From contig NC_061152.1 in NCBI RefSeq assembly GCF_905220365.1, forward strand, positions 4,701,001-4,765,000: a stretch of 64,000 bases of DNA, in the 5' to 3' direction. The position numbers and the translations under genes are program-made. The notes below the pieces were generated by a model. The model was given only the letters and a program-made list of their open reading frames with translations, was not told the origin of the DNA and did no database searches. Origin of the DNA: Vanessa cardui. Lineage: Eukaryota; Arthropoda; Insecta; Lepidoptera; Nymphalidae. Of this stretch, positions 58,901-63,975 are shown piece after piece. Each line of letters opens with the position of its first letter. The first letter of the stretch is position 1.

Positions 58901-59761
58901 ATAAAGGCACATTCGGGGGAAATAAAAATGGCGTCCTTTTTTATGTGATCACAATGACAAATATAATTTACGAATTTATAAATTATTGACTTTTTAATGA
59001 ATATTAAAGTATATTAAGCAGGAAAAGGGAAAATGCAGTCTTCTTTCATAATATATTGAAACTATTTATTTTTCCGTATGTTATTTTTTATATACATATG
59101 AAAAATATTAAAAAATCTTGTGCTGTGTACCTTACAGTAACGGATTATTAAAATATTTTGCGTTTCGTATTATTTACATACTACCTGTAAAAAAATAAAC
59201 GATTAACTCAAATTCTTAATACACTTTTTAATTGTTATTAAATTGAATTTATACAAATGTTTCATATTCAACACCCCAAAAAAGCACATTTTGTTTTTGG
59301 GTGTTAAAATAAATTGTTAAAAAATAGGCATTTTAATTATTATCATTATTAGTTTTTAATTCGTAAGTAATGAAATAAATAATAATGCGGTATGTAAATA
59401 TTTAAACAAAATCATGCATTGGCGTGACAAACATTTAAACTCAGACGCATCAGAAACATGATACTTCTAACATTGAAAAATTTGCAACCAATCAAAATTT
59501 AACATTTAATTTTTTCTTATTATTTAAAAAAAACACATAAGGGTCAGTTCACACTCACCATTTCCACTCCTGGTTCTCTTTAATCGTCAATGTGAAGACA
59601 CCTTCGAATATTAAAAGCAAAATCGGCGAAGCCAAATACCAATACTCCAAACTGTCTTTGAATACGGTCACTTGCCAGATCGCAATGATCCCATGACACG
59701 CGAACACGAGACGGGTGATGACAGCCTTAATAGTGGCCAGAACCTTCCCTATGTTGGCCAT
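34878..59761 (-). CDS. TMEM26-like: TMEM26-like multi-pass membrane protein (nine coding exons)
   Basis: Coding exons (minus strand): 59761-59559, 51348-51234, 49805-49646, 49175-49007, 46554-46395, 45814-45681, 43628-43521, 36191-36099 and 34959-34878. All introns are GT-AG and the phases agree, giving 1224 bp or 407 aa to the first stop. Vertebrate TMEM26 hallmarks appear in order: an N-terminal LVFACHGIIAIWQVT and paired hydrophobic helices (exon 1), YLGLVVPAIWLLELHK (exon 2), GRWLLPKG with LTRDQLSQLLLVYIG (exon 3), GTAADIIEF and AIWSWSLVQF (exon 4), ALQDAPFLAFRLLII and IINYMNIFFTCKN (exon 5), LLQIYRLYVLHLE (exon 6). Exons 6-9 add a highly basic, presumably cytoplasmic tail absent from the vertebrate protein as I know it. 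Biochemical function is poorly known for the family. The start ATG has a good context (CACAATGGCC). The exon 4/5 junction is the least certain. Confidence 0.9.
35575..35885 (+). repeat. Dispersed repeat family R1 in TMEM26 intron 8
   Basis: Contains GGAAGTAGGAAAAACGAT, ATAACTCAGCTATG, TCTTTATTTATAATACAACA and ATTAATCAAGCTCTCGACTA, matching 42300-42610. Confidence 0.65.
36099..36191 (-). CDS. TMEM26-like: TMEM26-like coding exon 8
   Basis: Acceptor TCATTTCAG; donor AAAAA|GTGAGT. Encodes a charged helix-like segment (TDEIKELELSKFFKDQVIVE). Confidence 0.78.
36348..36482 (-). mobile_element. tRNA-derived SINE family S3, inverted partial copy
   Basis: Contains the inverted arm ATTACTCTGATCCCAATGTA, CACTTGTGTTGTGG, CACCCAGACCCAAGACAAC, and ends in the head motif CGGCCGGGAATC. 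Full versions are at 39206-39412, 45988-46195 and 49257-49457. Confidence 0.7.
36522..36810 (+). mobile_element. SINE-like repeat family S2, copy 1
   Basis: Runs from CTTGGTGGTGGGGCTTTGTG through TACCACCCACTCATC, GTTCCCAAGGTTGGTGG and GCATTGACGATGTAAGG-type segments to CCAACCTATACCATAAAAAA. Eight copies lie between 36.5 and 64 kb and none before 36 kb. Confidence 0.75.
36975..37563 (-). repeat. R2 repeat interrupted by a hAT-like MITE
   Basis: The R2 copy starts at ATACCGCTGTCTGTCCCTAT, is broken at 37145, resumes at 37517 and ends with GGGTCGCTAGTAG. The interruption is the M3 element described next. Confidence 0.7.
37146..37508. mobile_element. hAT-like MITE family M3, copy 2, with perfect 8-bp duplication
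   Basis: Shares GACGGCAGATTTAGAGGG, CACTACATAGCGGGTTG and the GTAAATCCGCCACTG end with the element at 11274-11685 (opposite orientation). The flanks TCTCTACT (37138-37145) and TCTCTACT (37509-37516) are identical. The left end lacks about 50 bases, including the CAGTGG tip seen in copy 1. Confidence 0.78.
37798..38131 (+). mobile_element. tRNA-headed SINE S1 with an internal insertion
   Basis: Head (GAGCCGAGATGGCTCAGTTG), box B with a small deletion, and body ATCGTGAGGAAACCTGCATG. Then about 80 unrelated bases (about 37941-38020), before the SINE resumes with TCATAGAAATTGTGTCACAT and GCAGTGGGAAATTTACAGAG. Confidence 0.75.
38250..38365 (+). mobile_element. tRNA-derived SINE S3, head only
   Basis: Contains the tRNA-like box B GGGTTCGATTCCCGGCCGAG and a degraded box A. 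The arm is missing. Not a functional tRNA: no cloverleaf can be drawn. Confidence 0.6.
38402..38515 (+). mobile_element. LINE-A 3' UTR fragment
   Basis: CCGCTGAGTTTCTTTCGCCG, TTCTTCTCAGGTCTGAGGTA, ACCGGTGGTAG and CCATCAATAAGAAAGTGTAA, as in 31835-32128. Confidence 0.7.
38527..38772 (-). mobile_element. SINE-like repeat S2, copy 2 (inverted)
   Basis: Inverted order: TACCTGATGGTAAGTGATCA, ATTCCTTACATCGTCAATAT, ACACTGGTTCACTAACCC, CCAGACGGGCTTG. Confidence 0.75.
38960..39175 (-). mobile_element. LINE-C fragment (retroelement ORF C-terminus)
   Basis: The minus strand encodes RLIASTGDRRAGSFAQRIGI then AIQRGNADSI, a C-terminal block found in some animal non-LTR retroelement proteins, followed by a 3' UTR with TTAATGTTGTCAATTCTTAT. 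Related pieces are at 45190-45425, 46855-46908 plus 47204-47285, and 49835-50095. Confidence 0.6.
39206..39412 (+). mobile_element. tRNA-derived SINE S3, nearly full copy
   Basis: tRNA-like head (CTCCGTGGTCGAGTTGTGTG; decayed box B TTTGATTCCCGGCCAAGTCG), then TTGGGTCTGGGTGTTTGTAC, CCATAACACAAGTGCTTTGG and ACATTGGGGTCAGAGTAATG. Confidence 0.75.
39655..39778 (-). mobile_element. SINE S1, partial inverted copy
   Basis: Contains TACACATGTGGAAAAATTTC and GCAGGTTTCCTCACGATGTT; the head is absent. Confidence 0.7.
40015..40083 (-). mobile_element. SINE S1, short inverted relic
   Basis: Only the central body remains (CCCAGGTTGCCTCACGGTTT, ACACGAGATGAATTATAA). Confidence 0.6.
40495..40690 (-). repeat. 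M5 repeat, partial inverted copy
   Basis: GCACTAAAAAGTAATAAAAA, GAGTCCTCCTATGTAAAATG and AAAGTCGATTTACGATAATA match the 52048-52270 arm. Confidence 0.6.
41195..41345 (+). repeat. R4 repeat copy
   Basis: TGTCTGTCTGTCTGTTCCGG, CTCTGGAACGGCTGGACC and TTCACTGGCAGATACCTG, ending near GCAGCTAGTC. It is followed at once by an R2 relic (41346-41430). Confidence 0.6.
41479..41810. mobile_element. TA-flanked MITE family M1, copy 3
   Basis: TAAGTACGACGCAACTTAGA at the left and CATCTAAGTTGTGTCGTACT at the right. The interior is in inverse orientation to copy 1 (AACTCAATTCGGATGTGATC near the right end). Confidence 0.78.
42300..42610 (+). repeat. R1 repeat copy in TMEM26 intron 7
   Basis: GGAAGTAGGAAAAACTATAC, ATAACTCAGCTATA, ATCTTTATTTATAATACAAC, TTTGATTGGC-type variants and GACATCGCGTCAATTTGC; matches 35575-35885 and 55800-55990. 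Confidence 0.65.
42880..43480. other. Unassigned GC-richer block, possible LTR remnant
   Basis: A less AT-rich block with GGCGGGAGGCGCGAAATACG, CAAGCGCCCGCCGGTATCGA, an AATAAA and the text CCGAGGATGGGTAAAGATCG just downstream of TMEM26 exon 7 in intron 7. It resembles a retroelement LTR and leader, but I find no TG...CA ends or target duplication. Confidence 0.25.
43521..43628 (-). CDS. TMEM26-like: TMEM26-like coding exon 7
   Basis: Acceptor TTTTTTCCAG; donor ATTCG|GTAAGT. Basic/polar tail segment, KSKKNKRRHEVGETSISVIS. Confidence 0.8.
43672..43972 (-). mobile_element. tRNA-headed SINE S1, full inverted copy
   Basis: From GACAGCCTGCCAATTTCCCC to GGGTTTGAACCCGAAATCGT and CTAACCACTGGGCCATCTCA. 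One of the most complete family copies; it lies 43 bases upstream of TMEM26 exon 7, in intron 6. Confidence 0.85.
44095..44885 (-). repeat. R2 repeat split by an M5 repeat
   Basis: R2 starts at ACAAAACAAAGCCGCTTACC, is interrupted near 44420 by M5 (to about 44730), and resumes at about 44820 with TTCTGTAGTATATTTAGTATC, ending GGCGGATCGCTAGT. Confidence 0.6.
44420..44730 (+). repeat. M5 repeat copy
   Basis: ACCGATTTCAAAAAGGAGGA and CAATTCGTCTGTATTTTTTT at the left, GAAGTCGGTTTTTCTTTTTG at the right. Confidence 0.65.
44880..45070 (+). repeat. R1 repeat copy
   Basis: TTTATAATACAACACTAACA, TTCGATAACAGCTTCGTTGA and ACAAGCTCTCGACCAATGAG. Confidence 0.6.
45190..45425 (+). mobile_element. LINE-C fragment
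   Basis: The plus strand encodes VPFAVETLAPWSSSAKSSIK and RLIASTGVRAGSFFAQRNPA, the same C-terminal block as 38960-39175. No other retroelement domains remain. Confidence 0.6.
45430..45640 (+). repeat. Dispersed repeat R3 ('GTAACTCTGTCTGTCTG')
   Basis: ATTATAAATGTGAAAGTAAC, TCTGTCTGTCTGATGC and a tail ACGGGCGACTGCTAGT. An inverted relative is at 55145-55345 and a relic at 49475-49600. Confidence 0.55.
45681..45814 (-). CDS. TMEM26-like: TMEM26-like coding exon 6
   Basis: Acceptor CTTCAG; donor CACAG|GTGAGT. Encodes the last membrane segment (VILLQIYRLYVLHLE) and the start of the basic tail (YKKKRKHKSNDRKERDKK). Confidence 0.9.
45988..46195 (+). mobile_element. tRNA-derived SINE S3
   Basis: GGCTGTGTGTACACCGGTTT, box B-like GGGTTCTATTACCGGCGGAG, TTGTCTTGGGTCTGAGTGTT and CACATTGGGATCAGAGTAGT. 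Confidence 0.72.
46395..46554 (-). CDS. TMEM26-like: TMEM26-like coding exon 5
   Basis: Acceptor TGTCCACAG, with an alternative AAGTAG a few codons in that keeps the same frame; donor TTG|GTGAGT. Encodes ALQDAPFLAFRLLII and NYMNIFFTCKN. Confidence 0.85.
46640..46775 (-). repeat. R4 repeat, inverted
   Basis: CTATCTGCCAGTGAAAGTCC, GTCAAAATCGGTCCTGCCGT and GACAAACAGACAGACAGACA. Confidence 0.6.
46855..47285 (+). mobile_element. LINE-C 3' end split by a SINE
   Basis: Left part: GCGATTCAACGGGGAAATGC and CCACGCGGTCAAGATTTATA. Right part from 47204: ATTTAAGCACTTGATGATAT then TTCTTATGTTAATAAAG. The two halves join into the continuous order seen in the uninterrupted copy at 49835-50095. Confidence 0.75.
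46909..47194 (-). mobile_element. tRNA-headed SINE S1 inserted in LINE-C with 9-bp duplication
   Basis: Flanked by TACAGTAAC on both sides (46900-46908 and 47195-47203). Starts with an AAC microsatellite, then CAGTCTGTTAATTTCCCATT, and includes the inverted box B AGGTTTTGAACCCGCAACCA. Confidence 0.82.
47311..47565 (-). mobile_element. SINE-like S2, copy 3 (inverted)
   Basis: ATGGTATAATTTGGCGGACA, CCACCTGATGGTAAGTTATC, TGCGCCACCAACCTTGGGAA and GATGAGTGGGTGGTACCTAC. Confidence 0.75.
47988..48212 (-). mobile_element. SINE-like S2, copy 4 (inverted)
   Basis: ACAATGACGCTGTAAGAAAT, CCTCCAACCTTGGGAACTAA and GGCGGGCTTACACAAAGCCC. Confidence 0.72.
49007..49175 (-). CDS. TMEM26-like: TMEM26-like coding exon 4
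   Basis: Acceptor CTACAG|GTACGG. Encodes GTAADIIEFFDSF and AIWSWSLVQF. The donor AATAG|GTCTGA is weak but is the one that keeps frame with exon 5; a nearby TAC|GTATGT would not. Confidence 0.75.
49257..49457 (-). mobile_element. tRNA-derived SINE S3, best-preserved copy (inverted)
   Basis: On the minus strand: GCCTCCTTGGTCGAGTGGTA (box A), GGGTTCGATTCCCGGCCGAG (box B), then TTGTCTTGGGTCTGGG and CATTGGGATCAGAGTAATGT. It lies in TMEM26 intron 3, which is only 470 bp. Confidence 0.8.
49646..49805 (-). CDS. TMEM26-like: TMEM26-like coding exon 3
   Basis: Acceptor AATATTTTAG; donor ATTG|GTAAGT. Encodes the family signature GRWLLPKGDLTRDQLSQLL. Confidence 0.93.
49835..50095 (+). mobile_element. 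LINE-C 3' end, uninterrupted copy
   Basis: GACGCTTGCCCCTTGGAGTA, CACCTCGCCTCATTGCCTCC, TCGGAATTGCGATTCAACGG, CATTCCACGCGGTCAAGATT, and the 3' tail TTCTTATGTTAATAAAAAAC. Confidence 0.72.
50140..50425 (+). mobile_element. SINE-like S2, copy 5
   Basis: CTTGGTGGTAGGGCTTTGTG, TTCTACCGCCAAAAACAGTA, GTAACATCTTAGTTCCCAAG and CAGGTGGCCCATATGGACGT. Confidence 0.78.
50718..51065. mobile_element. TA-flanked MITE family M1, copy 4
   Basis: TATACGACACAACTTAGACG at the left; ACATCTAAGTTGTGTCGTAC at the right; interior close to copy 1 including ACTGACGCGGGAATCTATAG. In TMEM26 intron 2. Confidence 0.8.
51234..51348 (-). CDS. TMEM26-like: TMEM26-like coding exon 2
   Basis: Acceptor GTCCCCAG; the first base completes a Trp codon. 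Ends GAG|GTAAGA in phase 0. Encodes YLGLVVPAIWLLELHK. Confidence 0.9.
51745..52050 (-). mobile_element. LINE-B 3' end, inverted
   Basis: ATCAAAATATACTTTATTCA with AGTAGGC marks the 3' tail; AATATTAATTCCACG-type coding remnants and TTTGAATTTATCAAACAGC correspond to the ORF end in 17640-18000. Confidence 0.68.
52048..52623. repeat. Large palindrome: two M5 repeats head to head
   Basis: The left arm (52048-52270) and right arm (52413-52623) are inverted copies of each other over about 210 bp, both with AAAAACCGACTT-type outer ends and GGCTGACACCG/CGGTGTCAGCC at the inner ends. The 142-bp centre (AGGCACTCGCTTCAACAATC...) is not repeated. It lies in TMEM26 intron 1. Confidence 0.85.
52970..53218 (-). 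repeat. R2 repeat, nearly full inverted copy
   Basis: ACAAAGTCGCTTTCTCTGTC, ACTACGCAACGGATTTTGAT, GTGATGTCGTAAATAAACAA and GGGGCGGGTCGCTAGTTG. Confidence 0.7.
53570..53705 (-). repeat. M5 repeat end, inverted
   Basis: AAATCGGTCCACCCAGTAAA, CAGACGAATTGATAACCTCC and TTTTTGAAGTCGGTTGAAAA. Confidence 0.65.
53772..54069. mobile_element. MITE family M4, copy 1, with perfect 8-bp duplication
   Basis: 298 bp, ends CAATGATATTCTAATAAACA and the inverse of CAATGATGTTCTAGTAAACA, about 27-bp terminal inverted repeats with two mismatches. The flanks are identical: ATTGCCAC at 53764-53771 and 54070-54077. The interior has the internal palindrome ACGTATTACTACGTAATTAT. Noncoding. The duplication length suggests a hAT-like mobiliser, although the tips are not the classic CAGNG. 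Confidence 0.9.
54405..54690 (+). mobile_element. tRNA-headed SINE S1
   Basis: Head partly lost (AACCGATGATTTCAGATTCA), then CAGGCAAGCATCACTGAATA, TCATGAGGAAACCTACATGT and TTGGAAATTTACAGGCTGTT. Another very decayed head-proximal relic is at 55000-55135. Confidence 0.75.
54708..54965 (+). repeat. R2 repeat copy
   Basis: ACTAGCAACCCGCACAGGAT, TATCTATTAAAAAAACCGCA, and a tail GCGACTTTGCTTTATACTAT. Confidence 0.65.
55145..55345 (-). repeat. R3 repeat, inverted
   Basis: TGAAATTCGGTTCAGCGGTT, GACAGACTGACAGAGTTACT and TTTCACACATATAATATTAA. Confidence 0.55.
55508..55783 (+). mobile_element. SINE-like S2, copy 6
   Basis: CTTGGTGGTAGGGCTATGTG, GTAGGTACCACCCACTCATC, GTTCCCAAGGTTGGTGGCGC and GGTGGCCCATATGCTCGTCC; close to the family consensus. 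Confidence 0.8.
55800..55990 (+). repeat. R1 repeat copy
   Basis: TTCCGATGACAGTTTCGTTC, ATCACAGATTAATCAAACTG and CCAATGAAATCGCGTCAAAT. Confidence 0.6.
56035..56345. other. Unassigned GC-richer block, possible solo LTR
   Basis: Contains GGTGAACGCGGTGACGTCAC, GAGTAAGGGGACTGGATAAC, an AATAAAACTTCTGTCGCTAT and CACCCCGTACCACCGAACAC. The composition and an AATAAA in mid-block resemble an insect LTR. I cannot fix the ends or a target duplication. Confidence 0.3.
56585..56822 (-). mobile_element. tRNA-headed SINE S1, inverted
   Basis: AAACAGCCCGTAAATATCCC, TGCACATGTGGCAGAATTTC, CAGGCTTCCTCACGATGTTT and box B GGGTTTGAACCCGAAATCAT; the head tip is missing. Confidence 0.8.
56840..57380 (-). repeat. 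R1 repeat interrupted by MITE M4
   Basis: The left part ends GGTTAAATTAAAGTGTATATAA; the right part resumes GTATATAAGTATATAGTTAA and GTGTAATAATGTTGTATTAT. Together they match the uninterrupted copy at 34040-34285. Confidence 0.75.
56981..57283. mobile_element. MITE family M4, copy 2, with perfect 8-bp duplication
   Basis: 303 bp, opposite orientation to copy 1, ends CAATGATGTTGTAGTAAACA and the inverse of CAATGATATTCTAATAAACA. Flanks GTATATAA at 56973-56980 and 57284-57291 are identical, and the same site is unoccupied in the R1 copy at 34175-34182. Confidence 0.92.
57400..59550. other. AT-rich part of TMEM26 intron 1
   Basis: Apart from the M5 copy at 58300-58665 I see no repeat family, gene or conserved block here; the sequence is long AT runs. 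Confidence 0.55.
58300..58665 (+). repeat. M5 repeat copy
   Basis: TTAACCGACTTCAAAAAAAG, TGGCTGACACCGACTCCAAA, TAGTCTATTTTTTTTCATTT and GAAGTCGGTTTTTCTTTTTG. Confidence 0.68.
59559..59761 (-). CDS. TMEM26-like: TMEM26-like coding exon 1
   Basis: 67 codons plus two bases; donor AAATG|GTGAGT. Encodes the first two membrane segments. Confidence 0.9.
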
Positions 59762-60349
59762 TGTGATTTATTATCACTCTATTGACTATGACGCCATTGC
59801 CTGAATCAGTTTATTATTTAATTTTTCCACGAATAAAACTATTGTGTTATAGGATTTCTTTAATTTGTAGTGTTCTATTCATTATAATTCAATTTAAAAC
59901 ATATTGAATAATAAAAAATAGCAATTTTATTTTTATACGTTTTTGCTATTAATAATGATCAGGCGCTAAAATTACCTTATAGTAAATAAAATTTAATTCA
60001 AACGTGTTTGCTTTTAAATTTCATAAGGCACTTCAATTATACACACTTTATCACATTTATTGTATATTATTTATCTATTCAAGGATTTAAGTATTTTTAA
60101 TGTTACTTTTATACTTTATTTCAAACAATGTAACGGGTTAACGCGAGCCAAAACTTCCCAAAACGACTGTTTCTTCTGAAATGTAAGATTACAATATAAT
60201 TTCGTTACGCTTCGATTCAATAGAAATTATATTAGTACATTTCTGTGTCCACAAATAATCTTTACAATGATAGTTAACCAAATCGCGCAATGTACAGCGT
60301 TTGAAAACAAACGAACTAAACCAGAATACTTTGCGCGCGCATTAGAAAA

Positions 60350-60543
60350 GATTGGCCAATCGGAAAGATAGCTATAAAAGGGCTTGGGAATTTGCAAAGA
60401 ACACAAAAGCATCCGTGAAAATAAACATCAGGTCTTATCACAAGGCGATAAGGTACAAAATGCTTTATAAAACCGATTTGAAGGAGATTTCGTTTAATTT
60501 TCGGGACAGGAACGAGTTCCGATAGTCATTTGGCTACAATCAG
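60350..60543 (+). promoter_or_regulatory. Possible plus-strand promoter and noncoding first exon
   Basis: A CCAAT motif in the palindrome ATTGGCCAAT (60350-60359) precedes TATAAAAG (60373-60380) by about 20 bases. A start site would fall near 60400-60410. About 140 bases on is a good donor, CAATCAG|GTAAAAGT (60543/60544). Any gene served would lie mainly to the right, outside the window, divergent from TMEM26-like. No coding evidence supports it. Confidence 0.3.
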
Positions 60544-60734
60544 GTAAAAGTAGCCATGAGTCACGTTTATTTTTACAAATTTATATGTTTTAGTGTTCTT
60601 CGATTTACATGGAATCTGTTATGGGTAGGGTGAAATGAGCCGTGATGATCATGGGGTAATATCACGCTGATAGAATTTACTATTAATTCGCACAGGCAGC
60701 AATTATATTATGTTAGTAAAGTGAAGTAGCAAAG

Positions 60735-61065
60735 TAACAGCCTTTCATACATTTCCCACTGCTGAGATAAGGCCTTCTCTTCCATTAAGGAAAGGGTTTA
60801 GAAAATATACCACATACCCACGCATACATATAACCACGCTGTTCCAATGAGGTTTGGTGGAATGCACATGTGGCAGAATTTCGATGAAATTAGACACATG
60901 CAGGTTTCCTCCCGATGTTTTCCTTCACCGCCGAGCACGAGATGAATTATAAACACAAATTAAGCACATATTAAGCACATATATATAGTGGTGCTTGCCT
61001 GGGTTTCAACCCGCAATTATCGGTTAAGATGCACGCGTTCTGACCACTGGGCCATCTTATGCTCG
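60735..61065 (-). mobile_element. tRNA-headed SINE S1, full inverted copy
   Basis: From AACAGCCTTTCATACATTTC to box B GGGTTTCAACCCGCAATTAT and TCTGACCACTGGGCCATCTT, with a small duplication TTAAGCACATA in the body. Confidence 0.83.
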
Positions 61066-61089
61066 TCGTTTCGGATTTGCCGTACCATA

Positions 61090-61500
61090 AAAAAAAATCA
61101 AAATAAACTTTATTCAAGTAGGCATTTACAAGCACTTTTGAATCGTCAATTAACAATTAAGTGAAGCTACCACCGGTTCGGAAAGTAAATTCTACCGAGA
61201 AGAACCGGCAAGAAACTCAGTAGTTACTCTTTTTTAACATTTAAAATATACAAAGTCAAGTTAGTTAAATTCAATTATTTAAATTAATATATCCTGCTTG
61301 GAAGTCAACAGGTATTAACTCCACGCTTTTTTATCATCTATAAAATCTTGTATCGAATAATATGTCTTTTCTACCAATGTATTTTTTATAAACGATTTGA
61401 ATTTACGAAACGGCAAAGTTAAAAATGTCTGCGGAATGTTATTATAGAAACGGATACCGTGCCCCAAGAAGGATTTATCGGTACCCTAAACTCTTCTGGG
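61090..61500 (-). mobile_element. LINE-B 3' end with ORF remnant, inverted
   Basis: ATCAAAATAAACTTTATTCA tail, ACCACCGGTTCGGAAAGTAA, GAAGAACCGGCAAGAAACTC, and ORF-end segments GATTTGAATTTACGAAACGG and AAACGGATACCGTGCCCCAA. The longest LINE-B piece in the window. Confidence 0.75.
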
Positions 61501-61604
61501 GCATGTTTAACCTGCTTTCCGAAATACGGAAATACATATTTAAAACTTCCAGACTCAGAACTGTTACTGAGAATTTATGAGAAAAAACCTCAATAATTTT
61601 AATC

Positions 61605-61716
61605 GCATTTAAATAATACTAATTATAACGGATGAATCGCATATATTAAACATATTTTTTAAAAAAATAATTAATTTACGCGATTCATCCGTTATAATTA
61701 GTTTTATTTAAATGTG
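61605..61716. repeat. Inverted repeat with about 36-bp arms
   Basis: Arms 61605-61640 and 61680-61716 pair over TAATTATAACGGATGAATCGC and outward to TTTAAATAA, with a 39-base AT-rich loop. Possibly a small MITE or a hairpin. Confidence 0.75.
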
Positions 61717-62281
61717 TAATAATCGCGAAAATTTAAGACAACATTAATTTTAATCGCCTTTGAATTCCGGACTTCAGGATTTGCGGCAGTAAATCATACC
61801 ACTAGACCAATAAGACAGTGCAGTGACGTAATTAAAGTAGATCAGTAGAAACTCCTAGCATGATCTTCGAAAAGCTGAATAATTCTTTTGTCATAGCCAG
61901 GAAGACTCATTCTAGTCACTTAAAAAAAAACAAAATCTTTAATCTATTTAGGATGACATCACAAACAGACACGTAAAACTTTAAATACTCTTTTTATCAC
62001 ATCGCAGATTTAAAATGTGTATTTGGTCATAATTTAAAACAAACAGGATATTTTCGTTAATGAAAAATAAATTATGAAATTTGATAAAAGTTAAAATATA
62101 TCTAGAAAATAGAAATATGCTTAAATATTTTCATTTGAAGTCACAAAAGCGCATTATTATATTTTTATATTTAAATTAAAAATCGTAATGTTTAGTCTGT
62201 ATATCAAGTGACTTATAACAAGAGCCGCCATGTTGTGACGTCAGACAGGCAACAGCTGTCATTTCAATATCATCTGACAGT

Positions 62282-62600
62282 TTGTTGAACAACTTTTCTG
62301 TAGTTTTAAGGCTGGTATTTTCATCAAAATCGGTTAAGGAGTATTACCCGGCGTTACAACCTGAAATTCTGAGGTGTCCTTGGTTTTCGTTTCTCAGGCA
62401 CGCTGATCGTTGGGTCATTTCCACTATCTATCGAATACGCCTCAGCCATTCCTGCACACCTACCCACCTAGCAAAGAGTGGCCTAGACGAAGGTTCCGCA
62501 ACCCATGTCCTGTTCCTTTGTCCCAAACTTCTTCATCCCATTTACGAATATGTAAATACATTAAATGCAATAAAATTAATCTGTGAATAGTCCAAATTAG
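62282..62600 (+). mobile_element. LINE ORF C-terminal fragment (jockey-like)
   Basis: The 102-codon ORF reads PWFSFLRHADRWVISTIYRI, SCTPTHLAKSGLDEG and THVLFLCPKL, matching the His/Cys-containing C-terminal part of jockey-type LINE proteins (the expected Cys cluster is partly deleted). No reverse transcriptase remains; not a host gene. Confidence 0.6.
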
Positions 62601-62619
62601 TGTTATATTTAAGTTTTTT

Positions 62620-62905
62620 TTTATGTTTTAGGTTGGCGGACGAACATATGGGCCACCTGATGGTAAGTGATCACCATCACCCATAAACAATGATGCTGTA
62701 AGAAGTATTACTATTCTTTACATCGTCAATGTGCCACCAACCTTGGGAACTAAGATGTTATGTCCCTTGTGCCTGTAGTTACACTGGCTCACTCACCCTT
62801 CAAACCAGAACACAACAATACTGCGTACTGTTATTTGGCGGTAGAATAACTGATGGGTGGGTGGTACCTACCCAGACGGGCTTGCACAAATCCCTACCAC
62901 CAAAT
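62620..62905 (-). mobile_element. SINE-like S2, copy 7 (inverted)
   Basis: GGTTGGCGGACGAACATATG, CACCTGATGGTAAGTGATCA, GTTACACTGGCTCACTCACC and CCAGACGGGCTTGCACAAAT. Confidence 0.78.
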
Positions 62906-63704
62906 TCGCACAAATCCACCGTCAAAATTTAATTGAGTTTGTTTCCTCAACTGTAGCAATCAATCTCTTTCGTGTCTTCTCTATCCTACGTGACATTAGC
63001 CATTAAACCAAGAATTGAATTGAATTGAATGCTAGTATTTGTACAAAAACAACACATATTTATAGGTGTTAATGCTGAATGAGTTTCTAATGTACATACA
63101 CGATTGTTTTTATCAGTATGACGTCACCAAAATGACTAGCAGCACTTGTGCGGAAATAAATAAGGATTAAAATGTAATATAATATTGTATCAAAAAACGT
63201 GTTTAGTCGCCGTAATATACTTTTTGTCCATTTTTATTAGGAAAGTTAACATTTTGAAGTACTTTTTCATAAAATAAGAAAATTATTATTTTATTGCAAA
63301 GTTACTTCGAAGAAAAACTTACATCTGTCAAAAAGATCAAGCTTATTTGTAGGGTATAAGTTGACAAACACGCTTGTGGGGATTCCCGTAATTTATATTT
63401 CGATGCATATAATTTCTTAATTAATTCTTTATTAATCTTAAATACAACTAAATACCTTATTACAAATAAATAAGTATTATATTTCATAAGAGCGAATTTT
63501 CCAATGAACTTCCAATTTGGGGGAATTAATCTTAATTGTAGTATTTAATTAAATGTTGCCAGCATCGGTAAGGCTGATTTTCTAATATGGGAAATAAATA
63601 TCAATATTTAATTGTAAATTTTAATAGATCTAAAGCGGTTTTATTGAGATTATCCATTGAAATATAAGTTGATGGTAAATTATTGAATATTCTACCGATA
63701 AGCA

Positions 63705-63975
63705 TTACCGAGTACCCGTCTCGGTAGGTACCACCCACTCACCAGTTTACCGCAAAATAACAGTACTCAGTATTGTTGTGTTCCGGTTTGAAGGGTGAGT
63801 GAGCCAGTGTAACTACTCGTACAAGGGATATAACATCTTAGTTCCCAAGGTTGGTGGCGCATTGACGATGTAAGACATAGTTAATATTTCTTACAGCGTC
63901 ATTATCTATGGGTGATGGTGACCACTTACCATCAGGTGGCCTATATGCTCGTCCGCCAGCCTATGCCATAAAAAA
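63705..63975 (+). mobile_element. SINE-like S2, copy 8
   Basis: GGTAGGTACCACCCACTCAC, CCGGTTTGAAGGGTGAGTGA, CAAGGTTGGTGGCGCATTGA and GCCAGCCTATGCCATAAAAA. Confidence 0.8.
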
